A DNA stretch of 64,000 bases from an uncultured Opitutia bacterium (GCA_903881475.1 CAIRTK010000064.1:62001-126000), one strand, 5' to 3'; shown: positions 36,402 to 47,525, counted from the stretch's first letter. The notes: a model not told the origin generated them from the sequence alone. Numbers and translations are program-made.

Positions 36402-37319
36402 ATGAATTCCGGTACACCACTTGCCGACATTCAAATCCGCGACCCCTTCATCGTGACCGATGTCGCGGCGGGCCGTTATCTCCTGTTCGGCACGGGCGGG
36501 TTTGGCGAGGCGTCGCACGGTGGGTTTGTAATGCGTGCGAGTTCCGACCTGAAGACATGGAGCGAGCCGCAGCCCGCACTCACGCCGTCGGCCGGGCCGG
36601 CGGGAGCAACTTATTTCTGGGCGCCCGAAGTGGTGGCCTATCGCGGACGCTGGTTTCTTTTCGGCTCGTTCATGCATGGCACGGAGATCGTAGGGCCGGA
36701 GCAGCGCTACACGCGCCTGTATGTGGCGGACACGCCGGAGGGGCCGTACTTGCCGCTGACGGATGGTCCGATCACGCCGGCCGGGTGGTGGTGCATCGAT
36801 GGCACGCTGCACGTGGAGCCCGACGGCAGGCCGTGGCTGGTGTTTGTGCGCGAGTGGCTGCAGGTGTCCGATGGCGAGATACACGCGCTGCCGCTCACGG
36901 CGGACCTGCGGGAGCCGGCCGGCGGGCCGCGCCGGTTGTTCCGGGCGAGCGAGGCGGAGTGGAGCTGGCCGCAGACGTGGGAAAAATTTTCCGGCTACCG
37001 CGTGACCGACGGCCCGTGGCTGCACCGCACCGCGGCCGGCACGCTGCTGATGCTCTGGTCCAGCTTTGGATCGGGCGGTTACCTTACGGGCGTCGCACGC
37101 AGCACGAGCGGAGCCATCCTGGGGCCGTGGGTGCAGTCTCCGGAGCCGCTCTTCGCCGCCGACGGCGGTCATCCAATGCTGTTCCGGACACTGGAAGGGA
37201 CCCTGATGATGGCCCTGCATGCGCCAAACCGCCCGGGACACGAGCGGGCCAGGCTGCTGCCACTGCGCGAAACTCCAGACGGTCTGGCCCTGGTTCAGGC
37301 TGGCAGGCCGAATTCGTAG
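36402..37319 (+). CDS. glycoside hydrolase family 43-like (arabinanase/arabinofuranosidase clan)
   Basis: MNSGTPLADIQIRDPFIVTDVAAGRYLLFGTG, YFWAPEVVAYRGRWFLFGSF, WCIDGTLHVEPDGRPWLVF five-bladed propeller pattern. Confidence 0.86.
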   Translation: MNSGTPLADIQIRDPFIVTDVAAGRYLLFGTGGFGEASHGGFVMRASSDLKTWSEPQPALTPSAGPAGATYFWAPEVVAYRGRWFLFGSFMHGTEIVGPEQRYTRLYVADTPEGPYLPLTDGPITPAGWWCIDGTLHVEPDGRPWLVFVREWLQVSDGEIHALPLTADLREPAGGPRRLFRASEAEWSWPQTWEKFSGYRVTDGPWLHRTAAGTLLMLWSSFGSGGYLTGVARSTSGAILGPWVQSPEPLFAADGGHPMLFRTLEGTLMMALHAPNRPGHERARLLPLRETPDGLALVQAGRPNS

Positions 37320-38155
37320 CGCAGTTGCCAGGCGCGGTGGGTGCCGGGGGCGAGCTCGGTCGTGAGGTAGGGTTCGACCGACCAGGTGTTGCAGTTGCCC
37401 CAGACCGGGCAGAGGTCGGGAGTGAAGTCGGTCGAGAAGACGATGCCGGCCAGCTTGGGATGCGAGACCACGGCGCGCAGGACGGTGCCGCGGGCCACGA
37501 CGAGCTGCTCGAAGTGGCCGTCCTTGATGTTCTCGAATCGGCGCCGGAACGTCAGGCGGTGCGCGGCGTCGAGCGCAAACCCGACGTTCTGCGCCATGCC
37601 CCAGCTGGCGGGCAGGTCGCAGGTAAGCAGCCGGTCGGTAAGGGCGAAGAACGGGTGGGCGAACCAGTGCAGCGGCAGCGGCCGCTCGCCGGTGTTGGTG
37701 AGCGACGTGGCGGACGTGAGCGTGCGGCCGTCGAGCGTGAGCTGGCGGGTGAGCTGGCAGGCGTAGCCATTGCCGGATTGCCCGGTGCAGAACTCGATGG
37801 TCCCGGGACTGCGGGTAACCGTCCATGCGCAGGGCGCGGTGACCACCAGTTCGCCGGCGTTGTCGGGCGCCACCTCGCCGATACCGATGATGAAGCCACG
37901 GTTCTTTTGCAGGATGAGCGGACGGTTCGTGCCAAACTCGGCATGCCGGAACGACTCGGGCAAGCCCTGGCCATTGAACGGGAGCGGAGTGGGATTGGGG
38001 AATTCCGCGCCGGAAAAGAGTTCGCCGGCCCGGGCATCGCGCACCTGCCAGATGTAGGCGCCCCAGCAGTAGCGAACGCCCTGCCGGGCGCAGTCGGCGG
38101 CGTTGTCGGGATCGAGCAGGTCTATTTCAAGGGACGAGTTCCCCAGCGTGAGCAT
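37295..38155 (-). CDS. aldose 1-epimerase/galactose mutarotase-like protein
   Basis: LPLHWFAHPFF, CPVWGNCNTWSVEPYLTTELAPGTHRAWQLRYEF; overlaps the convergent GH43 gene by 25 bp. Confidence 0.72.
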   Translation of the reverse strand: MLTLGNSSLEIDLLDPDNAADCARQGVRYCWGAYIWQVRDARAGELFSGAEFPNPTPLPFNGQGLPESFRHAEFGTNRPLILQKNRGFIIGIGEVAPDNAGELVVTAPCAWTVTRSPGTIEFCTGQSGNGYACQLTRQLTLDGRTLTSATSLTNTGERPLPLHWFAHPFFALTDRLLTCDLPASWGMAQNVGFALDAAHRLTFRRRFENIKDGHFEQLVVARGTVLRAVVSHPKLAGIVFSTDFTPDLCPVWGNCNTWSVEPYLTTELAPGTHRAWQLRYEFGLPA

Positions 38156-38158
38156 GAA

Positions 38159-38215
38159 GGTGAAATTCGAAGGTCAAAATCCGAAGTTCGGAATAATCTC
38201 CAACTTCGAAAATGG
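38159..38215. repeat. intergenic CGAAATCCGAA-type element
   Basis: GAAATTCGAAGGTCAAAATCCGAAGTTCGG ... AACTTCGAAAAT. Confidence 0.45.
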
Positions 38216-38325
38216 ACAATGGCAGATAATCACAGGACACCGGCCGCACGAGGATCCCGGAAAATAAAGCGGTGCCGATGACAAGGTCCAGGACGGCTGA
38301 ATTCCCTCGAGTTTTGTCCCCGGGC

Positions 38326-38835
38326 TTATTTGACCCGATGGACGAGGACCGTGGTATTCACGCCGTCAACGTAGAGGGCGAAGTTTCCCGCCGGGCGCGC
38401 CTGGATCTCGATGTCGTGGCCGGCGAGTTCGGTGCTGATGTGTTCCTCGCCCTCCCACACCTGGCCGTTGTCGAGCTGGAAGCCGTTGCCTCCGACCCAG
38501 CCCGTGCAACGGGCCTTGAGGCTGGGGACATCCCGCCAGTCCGCGCCGAGGTCGGGCATGCCGAACCGCGCGAGCCAGGTGCGCTTGTTCGTCGCGACGG
38601 TCTGCTGCTGCACGATGACGGCGGCCTGCTGGCTCGCGGCGGTCGTCACGGTGCGGTTGTAATGGCTGACGATCGCGGCGTCGATCAGCGCCAGCTGCTC
38701 CGGCGTGAGGCCGGACAGGCCGGCGCGGGCGAAATCCTCGGGCGTCATCACGGTCTTGAGGCCGGGAAACGTGGCCGGGGCCTGCGCCAGGGCGACGCCG
38801 GCCGAGAGAAGGAACAGGGCGATCAGGGTTTTCAT
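38326..38835 (-). CDS. hypothetical secreted protein
   Basis: Signal peptide MKTLIALFLLSAGVALAQ after start trimming; no recognised family. Confidence 0.65.
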   Translation of the reverse strand: MKTLIALFLLSAGVALAQAPATFPGLKTVMTPEDFARAGLSGLTPEQLALIDAAIVSHYNRTVTTAASQQAAVIVQQQTVATNKRTWLARFGMPDLGADWRDVPSLKARCTGWVGGNGFQLDNGQVWEGEEHISTELAGHDIEIQARPAGNFALYVDGVNTTVLVHRVK

Positions 38836-38924
38836 GGGAGAGGGTGAACGGGTTGGGAGGCAGGGCGCGAAGTGTGACCCGGGATTGTCCCAAGGGTGCC
38901 ATGGGCCGGCCGGGCCAGTCAAAA

Positions 38925-40688
<1,764 letters not shown>

Positions 40689-40741
40689 GGTGGGGGGCGC
40701 ACCTGACGAAGCACGCGCCGGGCCCGGGCTTGGCAAGATAT

Positions 40742-41839
40742 TTACTTTTTATGCCGCACGGGAGCACGGCCGCCGTGGAGCGCCGTGTAAAACGAGTCCC
40801 CGGGCTGAATCGAACTCCGGGTGACCGTCGTGTCCGTGTAGGCGGACTTGTAGAGGGCGGTGAGAAACTCGAGGGTGCGGCGGGCTTCGGTACCGCTGGT
40901 GAGCGGCACGGTGTCAGATTCGAGGTTGTCGATCAGGGCATTGAGCTGGGCGCCATGGGTCGAGCCGACGTCGGGCGGGAAGTCGTTCCAAGCGGTCATC
41001 AGTTCGGCGCTGTGGGCGGGATCGGCGGGCGTGAGCTTCCAGTTCTCCCGTTGGTAGGCGTAAAGGTGCGTGAGTTCCACGGTGGCGCGCTCGCAGTCGA
41101 GGCGGAGGTAGGTTTCCTGGCGCGGGCACAGCGTGCTGTTGACGATGGAGGCGCGGGCGCCGCTGGCGAATTTCACGAGGGCCATGGAGACATCCTCGAC
41201 CTCGATCTGGTGGTAGAGCGTGTCGGCGACGGCCTTGACCTCGGTCCAGTCCCCGAGGAGGTGCAGCAGGTGATCCATGGTGTGGATGCCCTGGCTCATG
41301 GTCGGGCCGCCGAGCTCGGTGGACCAGCGGCCGCGCCACGGCACGGCATAGTAGGCGGCGTCGCGGTACCAGAGGGTGTTGCAGACGGCGATCAGCGGGC
41401 GGCCCAACCGGCCGGCCGCGAGGAGCGAGCGCACATGGGTGTTCGACGACGCGAAGCGCATCTGGAAGACGCTGGCGGTGCGGCGGCCGGTGCGCTGCTC
41501 GGCGGCGGCGATGAGGTCAAATTCGGCGAGGGAGGCGCAGAGGGGCTTTTCGCAGAGCACCCAGGCGCCGGCTTCCATGGCGGCGATGCTCATGCCGGCA
41601 TGCAGCCCGGGCGGCGCGGCAATGAGCACGATATCCGGGCGCTCGGTCTGCAGCATCGCGGCATAGTCGGTGTAGGAAGCGGGGATGCGGTGCTTGTCAC
41701 AGAAGGCGCGGGCGCGGGCGTCGTCGATGTCACACGCGGCCACGAGGGAGACCCGGCCATGGGTGTCGGCGACGGCGCGCACATGGGCATCGCCGATTCC
41801 GCCGGTCCCGACCAGCACTGCACGGTAGGTTTTTTTCAT
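40742..41839 (-). CDS. Gfo/Idh/MocA family oxidoreductase
   Basis: AVLVGTGGIGDAHVRAVADTHGRVSLVAACDID, GAWVLCEKPLCASLAEFD. Confidence 0.93.
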   Translation of the reverse strand: MKKTYRAVLVGTGGIGDAHVRAVADTHGRVSLVAACDIDDARARAFCDKHRIPASYTDYAAMLQTERPDIVLIAAPPGLHAGMSIAAMEAGAWVLCEKPLCASLAEFDLIAAAEQRTGRRTASVFQMRFASSNTHVRSLLAAGRLGRPLIAVCNTLWYRDAAYYAVPWRGRWSTELGGPTMSQGIHTMDHLLHLLGDWTEVKAVADTLYHQIEVEDVSMALVKFASGARASIVNSTLCPRQETYLRLDCERATVELTHLYAYQRENWKLTPADPAHSAELMTAWNDFPPDVGSTHGAQLNALIDNLESDTVPLTSGTEARRTLEFLTALYKSAYTDTTVTRSSIQPGDSFYTALHGGRAPVRHKK

Positions 41840-41848
41840 CAGGAAGGG

Positions 41849-43957
41849 TCAGTGGCCGCGGAGCCTGGCCGGATCGACGGCGACGCCGCCCTTGATCTGG
41901 TCAAAGATGGTGAGGCCGCGGAGGGATTGGGCGGGAGCGGGGAAGCACCAGCTGCCCAGGTAGCCGAAGGCCATGCAGGAGGAGATGGAGATGACCATGT
42001 ACATGAGCACGTGCACTGGCGTGTAGAGCTTCGCGAGCAAGGTCATCACGAGGCTCATGACGATGCCGGTGACCGCGCCCTGCCAGTTGGCCCGGCGAGT
42101 GAACATCCCGAGCGCGTAGATGCCCGCGAACCCGCCGCCCAGCAGGGCGAACAGCTCCAGCCATTTGTCGAAGAGCGACTGGATCTTCAGGGTGGAGAGG
42201 TACAGGGCGAGCCCGGTGCCGATCACGCCGGTGAGCAGGGTGACGGCCTCCGCCAGCCGCACGCTCATCGCGGCGCTGGGCCGCTTGGCGTAGCGCTCAT
42301 AGAAATCCACCGAGACCAGGGTGGAGATGGAGTTGATGTTGGAGCTGAGCGTGGCCATCGAGGCGGCGAAGATGCCGGCGATGATGAGGCCGGTGACGCC
42401 CGGCGGCAGCTCCGCGGCGATGAACTGGGGAAAGGTCTGGTCGGTCGCCAGCAGCGGATTGAGGCTCGCGGGGTGCGCCTTGTAGTACGCGTAGAGGAGC
42501 GTGCCGAGGGCGAAGAACATGAAGCTGCCCGGGAGCACGAGCGCGGTCAGCATGAACACCGAATTGCGCGCCGCCTTGTCGTCCTTGGTGGAAAGCACGC
42601 GCTGCGTCATGACCTGGTCCTGCGGCCACGTGAGGGTGCCGACGATGAGCAGCAGGACGAAGATCCAGACGTTCGGGATCGTGAAATCGAAGCTGAAGTC
42701 GAACAGGTGGGTCTTGCCGCCGGCGTGCGCGACGCGGGCGACCTCGCCGAATCCGCCGGCGCCATGGATCATCCAGGCCATGGCAAACAGGGCGCCGCCG
42801 ACCATGACGAAGACCTGCAGCACATCGGTCCAGATGACGGCCTTCATGCCGCCGAGAAAGGTGTAGACGGTGGTGATCACGCCCATGATCAGGATGCAGG
42901 TGACGACGGAGATCCCCGTGACGGCGGAGAGGGCAAGCGAGGGCAGCAGGAGCACGATGCTCATCCGCCCCGCCAGGTGCTGCACGATGCAGATCAGCGA
43001 GGCGATCATGCGCACCGCGGGGTGAAAGCGCATTTCCAGGTACTCGTAGACCGAGACGAGGTTCAACCGGCGGACGAGCGGAACGATGACGAATCCGACG
43101 TAAATGGTGCCGACGAAGCCGATGACGTTCTGGGCGAGGTACAGCCAGTTGGTCGCGTAGGATTTGGCGGGAATGGCGAGGTAGCTGATCGCGCTCGTGC
43201 CCGTGGCGTAGAGCGAAAGGCCGGCGGCCCACCAGGGGATCTTGCGGCCGGCGAGGAAGAAATTGGCCGTGTCCTTCTTGCCGGTGAGATAAAAATACAG
43301 GCCGATGCCGGCGACGCCGAAAAGATAGATGACGATGACGACGTAATCGACGGCCTTGAGGCCGCGCTTGATCGTGGTGATCTCGAGCCGGGTGTGGGTG
43401 ATGGTGCCGGCCGGATCATGCGCGGTGAGAATGAACCCGTTGCCCGCGCCGCGGACGGAGTCGACGGACCCCGGCGCGGACCACGTGCCGAAGGAAGCCC
43501 AGGTGTCCGTGATGAGATGGTAACCGAAGACCTCCACGGCTCCGCTGGGCGCGGGTTTGAGAAACAGGATGTGGGAGGGGCCCACGGCTTGGGCGACAGG
43601 GAGCAGTGCTCCCGGTGGCGAGGCGAGGGGCTGCCAGCCGGTCTTGACGGTATAGTGCCAAAGGCTGGTCGTGGCCCCGGCCCCGACTGCAAGGACAAAG
43701 AGGGTGTCGTCCTGCACGGCGGCCACGAGAGGCGTGAGCGCCGCATCGAGGCCGGGCAGGCGCTGGCCCGTCAGGCGGACCCCGAGGGGGAGACTCATCC
43801 CCTGCAGGCTGAACGGCGGAGGCGTGTCGGCGGCGATTGCCGCCACGGCGTCGGCCGGGGCCAGCGGCGTGGCCTTGAGCGAGACCAGGCTGCTGGCTTG
43901 GGCGGCCAGGGTCAGACAGCAGAAGAGCGTAAGCAGGCGGGAAATTGGGGCAAACAT
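41849..43957 (-). CDS. sodium/solute symporter (SSS) family transporter with N-terminal extracytoplasmic domain
   Basis: About 200 aa of propeller-like sequence after a signal peptide, then SSS core (FFLAGRKIPWWAAGLSLYATGTSAISYLAIPAKSYATNW). Confidence 0.9.
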   Translation of the reverse strand: MFAPISRLLTLFCCLTLAAQASSLVSLKATPLAPADAVAAIAADTPPPFSLQGMSLPLGVRLTGQRLPGLDAALTPLVAAVQDDTLFVLAVGAGATTSLWHYTVKTGWQPLASPPGALLPVAQAVGPSHILFLKPAPSGAVEVFGYHLITDTWASFGTWSAPGSVDSVRGAGNGFILTAHDPAGTITHTRLEITTIKRGLKAVDYVVIVIYLFGVAGIGLYFYLTGKKDTANFFLAGRKIPWWAAGLSLYATGTSAISYLAIPAKSYATNWLYLAQNVIGFVGTIYVGFVIVPLVRRLNLVSVYEYLEMRFHPAVRMIASLICIVQHLAGRMSIVLLLPSLALSAVTGISVVTCILIMGVITTVYTFLGGMKAVIWTDVLQVFVMVGGALFAMAWMIHGAGGFGEVARVAHAGGKTHLFDFSFDFTIPNVWIFVLLLIVGTLTWPQDQVMTQRVLSTKDDKAARNSVFMLTALVLPGSFMFFALGTLLYAYYKAHPASLNPLLATDQTFPQFIAAELPPGVTGLIIAGIFAASMATLSSNINSISTLVSVDFYERYAKRPSAAMSVRLAEAVTLLTGVIGTGLALYLSTLKIQSLFDKWLELFALLGGGFAGIYALGMFTRRANWQGAVTGIVMSLVMTLLAKLYTPVHVLMYMVISISSCMAFGYLGSWCFPAPAQSLRGLTIFDQIKGGVAVDPARLRGH

Positions 43958-44046
43958 CCAAATTCAGAGAAGATCAGGTTCCGCGCACTTTCAAGCGGTG
44001 AGCGACCGAACATTCAGGCGGGCCGGTTCTGAGGAATGCCGGAATC

Positions 44047-44103
44047 GTAGCGCAGGCTTCCAGCCTGCTTCCGTAGGGTTGGCAGGCAGGATACCTGCGC
44101 TAC
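44047..44103. repeat. intergenic inverted repeat (GTAGCGCAGG type)
   Basis: GTAGCGCAGGCTTCCAGCCTGC ... GGCAGGCAGGATACCTGCGCTAC. Confidence 0.75.
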
Positions 44104-44145
44104 TTTGGGCGGGTTCAGCGACCCCGCCTTACATTCCGGTTCGGC

Positions 44146-45471
44146 TCAGGTGACGCCGGCGAGCTTCAGGATCTTCTCGCCGGTCAGGCGGCGGCTGGCG
44201 GGAAGGGAATGCGGAACCTTGCCCCCGTAGACTTCGGCGAGCCGGTAGAATTTCGCCTTCGTCTCCTTCACGAACTCCTCGGTGGGACGCTTTTCGCCGA
44301 ACAGCGCCATCATTTCGGGCAGCCAGCGGTGGCCGTAGCGCACGTGGTTCTGTTCGTCGTTGCGGTCGAAGGCGAGGAGCGTGTCGGCCTCGAAGTCGTT
44401 CAGCTCGCGCACGCGGTCCATCACGGTGGCCTTGGTCGGGAAGCTGTTGGCCTCGAATTCCATCGTCATCATCGCGTAGCGCTCGTGCGGCGGCATCTGG
44501 ACGAGGATGTTGTAGAGATCGAGCGAGTGCTCGACCGTCATGAGGTCGACGCCGAGCTTCGGCAGCTGGCGGAAGCCGAACTGGCTGTGGCGCGACTCGT
44601 CCCAGAGGTGGCGCGCGAGATCATAGTGCAGGTCGAAGGGCGCAGCCGGCGTCTCGATGAACACCGTCGCAAGGTAGTCGATCGCGTCCATTTCCATCAT
44701 CAGCCACACGTAGACCATGAGGCGGATGACGCGGGCGTCGGCCTTGGGGTCGGTGAGCCAAGGGCGGACGATGGGATCCTCCTTGGGATCGGGACCGAAG
44801 ACGCCGGAGCAGACGGGATATTTGCCGCGGTTGCAGGTGGCGGGATGCGTATAGGGTGTTTTCTCATGCTGCCAGACATAGCCGGCCGCGAGCGGCAGGC
44901 GGGTTTCCTGGCCGAGCCAGCCACCGAGATCGTCCAAGGCCTGGGTGAGGTGAAGCTGCCATTCGCGCGCGTCGACCCCCTGCAGGTAGGGCGCGATTTC
45001 ACGGAGATGGCGTTCCTCGTCGGCGATGAATTCCTCGACGAGCTTCTTGGAGGGCCAGTCGGCGAGCGGGTCGGTGACCTTGAGATAGTGGCGGTAGGCG
45101 GCGAGCAGGGCGGGTTTCAGGACCCCGTAGAAACCGGCGGCGATCACGAGCGGGTTGGCGGTGTTGACGCCGACGGCCTCGGTGAAGATCCGGCCTAGGG
45201 AATCGCGCACTGACTCGGTGGAGCCGAATGTTGTGAGTTCGCGGCCGCGTTCGCGCAGGAAGCGGGCATGGCCGGCGGACTCCCAGACGTGCTGGCAGAT
45301 CAGGTATTTCAGCTCCGGCTCGCCGACACGGTAAACGAGCGTGGGGACGGTGCGGACGAACTCGCGCTCCACCTCGAAGAGGAGGCGGATGAGACGGGTC
45401 ATCTCATTGACGGCGGCCATGCGGCCGGCCGGGGCGGCGGCGGGGCGGGCGGGAGCGGAGGTGGAGGCCAT
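44146..45471 (-). CDS. ferritin-like superfamily (putative di-metal) protein
   Basis: HVWESAGHARFLRE, EFIADEERHLREIAPYL, HLWDESRHSQFGFRQL, FDRNDEQNHVRYGHRW: repeated helix-borne Glu/His motifs. Confidence 0.7.
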   Translation of the reverse strand: MASTSAPARPAAAPAGRMAAVNEMTRLIRLLFEVEREFVRTVPTLVYRVGEPELKYLICQHVWESAGHARFLRERGRELTTFGSTESVRDSLGRIFTEAVGVNTANPLVIAAGFYGVLKPALLAAYRHYLKVTDPLADWPSKKLVEEFIADEERHLREIAPYLQGVDAREWQLHLTQALDDLGGWLGQETRLPLAAGYVWQHEKTPYTHPATCNRGKYPVCSGVFGPDPKEDPIVRPWLTDPKADARVIRLMVYVWLMMEMDAIDYLATVFIETPAAPFDLHYDLARHLWDESRHSQFGFRQLPKLGVDLMTVEHSLDLYNILVQMPPHERYAMMTMEFEANSFPTKATVMDRVRELNDFEADTLLAFDRNDEQNHVRYGHRWLPEMMALFGEKRPTEEFVKETKAKFYRLAEVYGGKVPHSLPASRRLTGEKILKLAGVT

Positions 45472-45506
45472 GGGGCGGAGGAGAGGGGCTTCGTTATCGT
45501 TCTCTT

Positions 45507-45580
45507 AATCGTTCTCGTTCTCCCGAATTCGGTTTGGGGCTAACGAGCGAACGATTAGGATCAAGAGAACGAGAACGATT
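45507..45580. repeat. intergenic inverted repeat (AATCGTTCTCGTTCTC type)
   Basis: Perfect 16-bp arms AATCGTTCTCGTTCTC (45507..45522) and GAGAACGAGAACGATT (45565..45580). Confidence 0.8.
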
Positions 45581-45582
45581 GG

Positions 45583-46503
45583 TCAGCAGACGAGGTTGCG
45601 CTTGCCGTTCGGGCCGTGGGCGGGCGGGTTGACGCCGATCCAGCGTTCATCGATCGGCTCGGAGGCGCGCTGGTAGCGCGTGTCGCTGGAAATGCGCAGG
45701 CGGTTCTCGGTGCGGTTGTCGAGCGAAGCGTGGACCTGGAACATGCCGAAGGTGAGGAAATCGCCGGCCTCGTACTCGGTCGTCAGCCAGCGGCCGCCGA
45801 ATTTGTTGCGCACGGCGGGGGGATTGTGGGACAGGGTGCCGCTGAAGGCCCATTTGCCCTCCTTCACCTTGGCGACCTCGGCCGGCTTGTTCTCGCAGAA
45901 GGCATCGACATCACGGTAAACGTAGTTCTGGAGCAGATCCATGCGCTTGAAGGAATTCTCCAGAATCATGAGCCCGCCCAGCTCGAACGACACGTCGCCG
46001 TAGGGCAGCCAGCAGGTCATGTGCTTGTGGGTGCCGCGGCCCATGTAGGGCAGGTCGCAGTGCGGGTTGGTGCCCTTGCCGGGACCGATGGCGCGCAGCC
46101 AGGTAAAATCATAGTGTCGGATGTCTTCGCCGTAAAAGCTGCGGTAGAAATCGGTGAGCCGGCCCGAGTAAAGGAGCCGCTGCACCTTTTCGTTGCCGGT
46201 GGTGAGGTCGGGCTTGAAGAGATAGCCGGCATCCTGGCGGGCAATGGCCTCAATGCGGGGATAATCCGGGTCGAGTGCGCCGGCGGCGGCGAGGCGTTCC
46301 GTGAGGCTGGCCCGGGCCTCGAGCACCTGGCCGCGATCAAGATAGCCCTTCATGTAAAGGTAGCCGTCGTCAGCGAAGCGGCGGCGCAGCTCCACGAAAT
46401 CCGTGGCGGCGTCGGACGAGTCGCGGAGCAGGCCAAACTTGTCCTCGCCCATGTCGAGCGGGTGGCCATAGGAATAAATTTGCGGCAGGGTGACGGTGCT
46501 CAT
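45583..46503 (-). CDS. phytanoyl-CoA dioxygenase family protein
   Basis: FADDGYLYMKGYLDRGQVLEARASLTERL, HCDLPYMGRGTHKHMTCWLPYGDVSFELGGLMILENS. Confidence 0.87.
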   Translation of the reverse strand: MSTVTLPQIYSYGHPLDMGEDKFGLLRDSSDAATDFVELRRRFADDGYLYMKGYLDRGQVLEARASLTERLAAAGALDPDYPRIEAIARQDAGYLFKPDLTTGNEKVQRLLYSGRLTDFYRSFYGEDIRHYDFTWLRAIGPGKGTNPHCDLPYMGRGTHKHMTCWLPYGDVSFELGGLMILENSFKRMDLLQNYVYRDVDAFCENKPAEVAKVKEGKWAFSGTLSHNPPAVRNKFGGRWLTTEYEAGDFLTFGMFQVHASLDNRTENRLRISSDTRYQRASEPIDERWIGVNPPAHGPNGKRNLVC

Positions 46504-46577
46504 CCGCCCAACATACACGCGATCCGCCTTGGACAAAATGGTTGAAGTGGGAAAAGGCATGCAAATTATGGGAGATT

Positions 46578-47432
46578 ATGCCGTACCGGGGAAAATTTCG
46601 CGCCCAGCCCTGGCTGGAAAGCCCGCTGATGACTCCTGCTGGCGGCCTCCAGCTGGCGGGTGCGCTGGAGGACAACCCGGGCCTGGATCCGGGTGCCATG
46701 CGTATTTTGGGAAGCTATGCCTTGATCTACATCCTGGCCGCGGAGGGCGGCTACTATGCCGACGCGAACGGGGTGCGGCGGGACCTGACCGGGGGCGATG
46801 TGGTCCTAATCGTGCCGGAGCTGGCGCATGCCTACGGGACGAAAGCCGGCGGCCGGTGGCGGCACCTTTACGTGGTGTTTGCGGGCCCGCAGTTTGACCT
46901 CTGGCGTGAACGCGGGCTGCTGGACCCGGCGCGGCCGGTTTGGCGGGCGGAACCGGTGGATTTCTGGGCGCGACGGATGGAGGAGGCCGTGCGGCCGGAC
47001 GAGGGGTCGGGGCCGGCGACGGCGTTGCGGATCCTGGGGGGCTTCCTGGAGGTGCTGGCCGCGCTGCTCGCGGTGCGCGAGGCGGAGGCGCGCAACCCGG
47101 GTGGCGGCGCCTGGCTGGAAGAAAGCCAGCGGCTGCTGGCCGGGTCCGAGCCGTCCGGGTGGCTGAAACCGCAGGCGGTGGCCGGCAAGGTGGGGCTGAG
47201 CTACGAGAACTTCCGGAAGCAGTTTGCCGCGCGCACCGGCGAGTCACCCGGGCAGTTCCAAAAGCGCCGGCGCATCGATCGCGCGCAGTCGGCGATCTAC
47301 CACGGCGACCGCACACTGAAGGACCTCGCCGAGGAGCTGAAGTTTTGCGACGTGTTCCACTTCTCCAAGGCGTTCAAGCAGGTCACGGGCATGACGCCGT
47401 CGGACTTCCGGCGGAAAGTCCGCGGCGGATGA
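46578..47432 (+). CDS. AraC family transcriptional regulator
   Basis: N-terminal cupin-like sensor and C-terminal VGLSYENFRKQFAARTGESPGQFQKRRRIDRAQ...LKFCDVFHFSKAFKQVTGMTPSDFRRK. Confidence 0.93.
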   Translation: MPYRGKFRAQPWLESPLMTPAGGLQLAGALEDNPGLDPGAMRILGSYALIYILAAEGGYYADANGVRRDLTGGDVVLIVPELAHAYGTKAGGRWRHLYVVFAGPQFDLWRERGLLDPARPVWRAEPVDFWARRMEEAVRPDEGSGPATALRILGGFLEVLAALLAVREAEARNPGGGAWLEESQRLLAGSEPSGWLKPQAVAGKVGLSYENFRKQFAARTGESPGQFQKRRRIDRAQSAIYHGDRTLKDLAEELKFCDVFHFSKAFKQVTGMTPSDFRRKVRGG

Positions 47433-47447
47433 TTGTCGCAGTCCGTG

Positions 47448-47495
47448 GATCGCAGTTCGCAGATCGGCCGGCAGATCGACTTACGAACTGCGATC
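47448..47495. repeat. intergenic inverted repeat
   Basis: GATCGCAGTTCG ... CGAACTGCGATC perfect 12-bp arms; a second 9-bp repeat CGACTGAAC/GTTCAGTCG (47498..47532) follows. Confidence 0.65.
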
Positions 47496-47525
47496 GCCGA
47501 CTGAACGGTTGGCGAAGCCTACTGT

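Noticed and set aside
40730-44032. 1100 aa plus-strand ORF
   Set aside because: Antisense to a convincing Gfo/Idh oxidoreductase and SSS symporter; composition (G/E/A/R/V-rich, no domain motifs) is typical of shadow ORFs in high-GC DNA.
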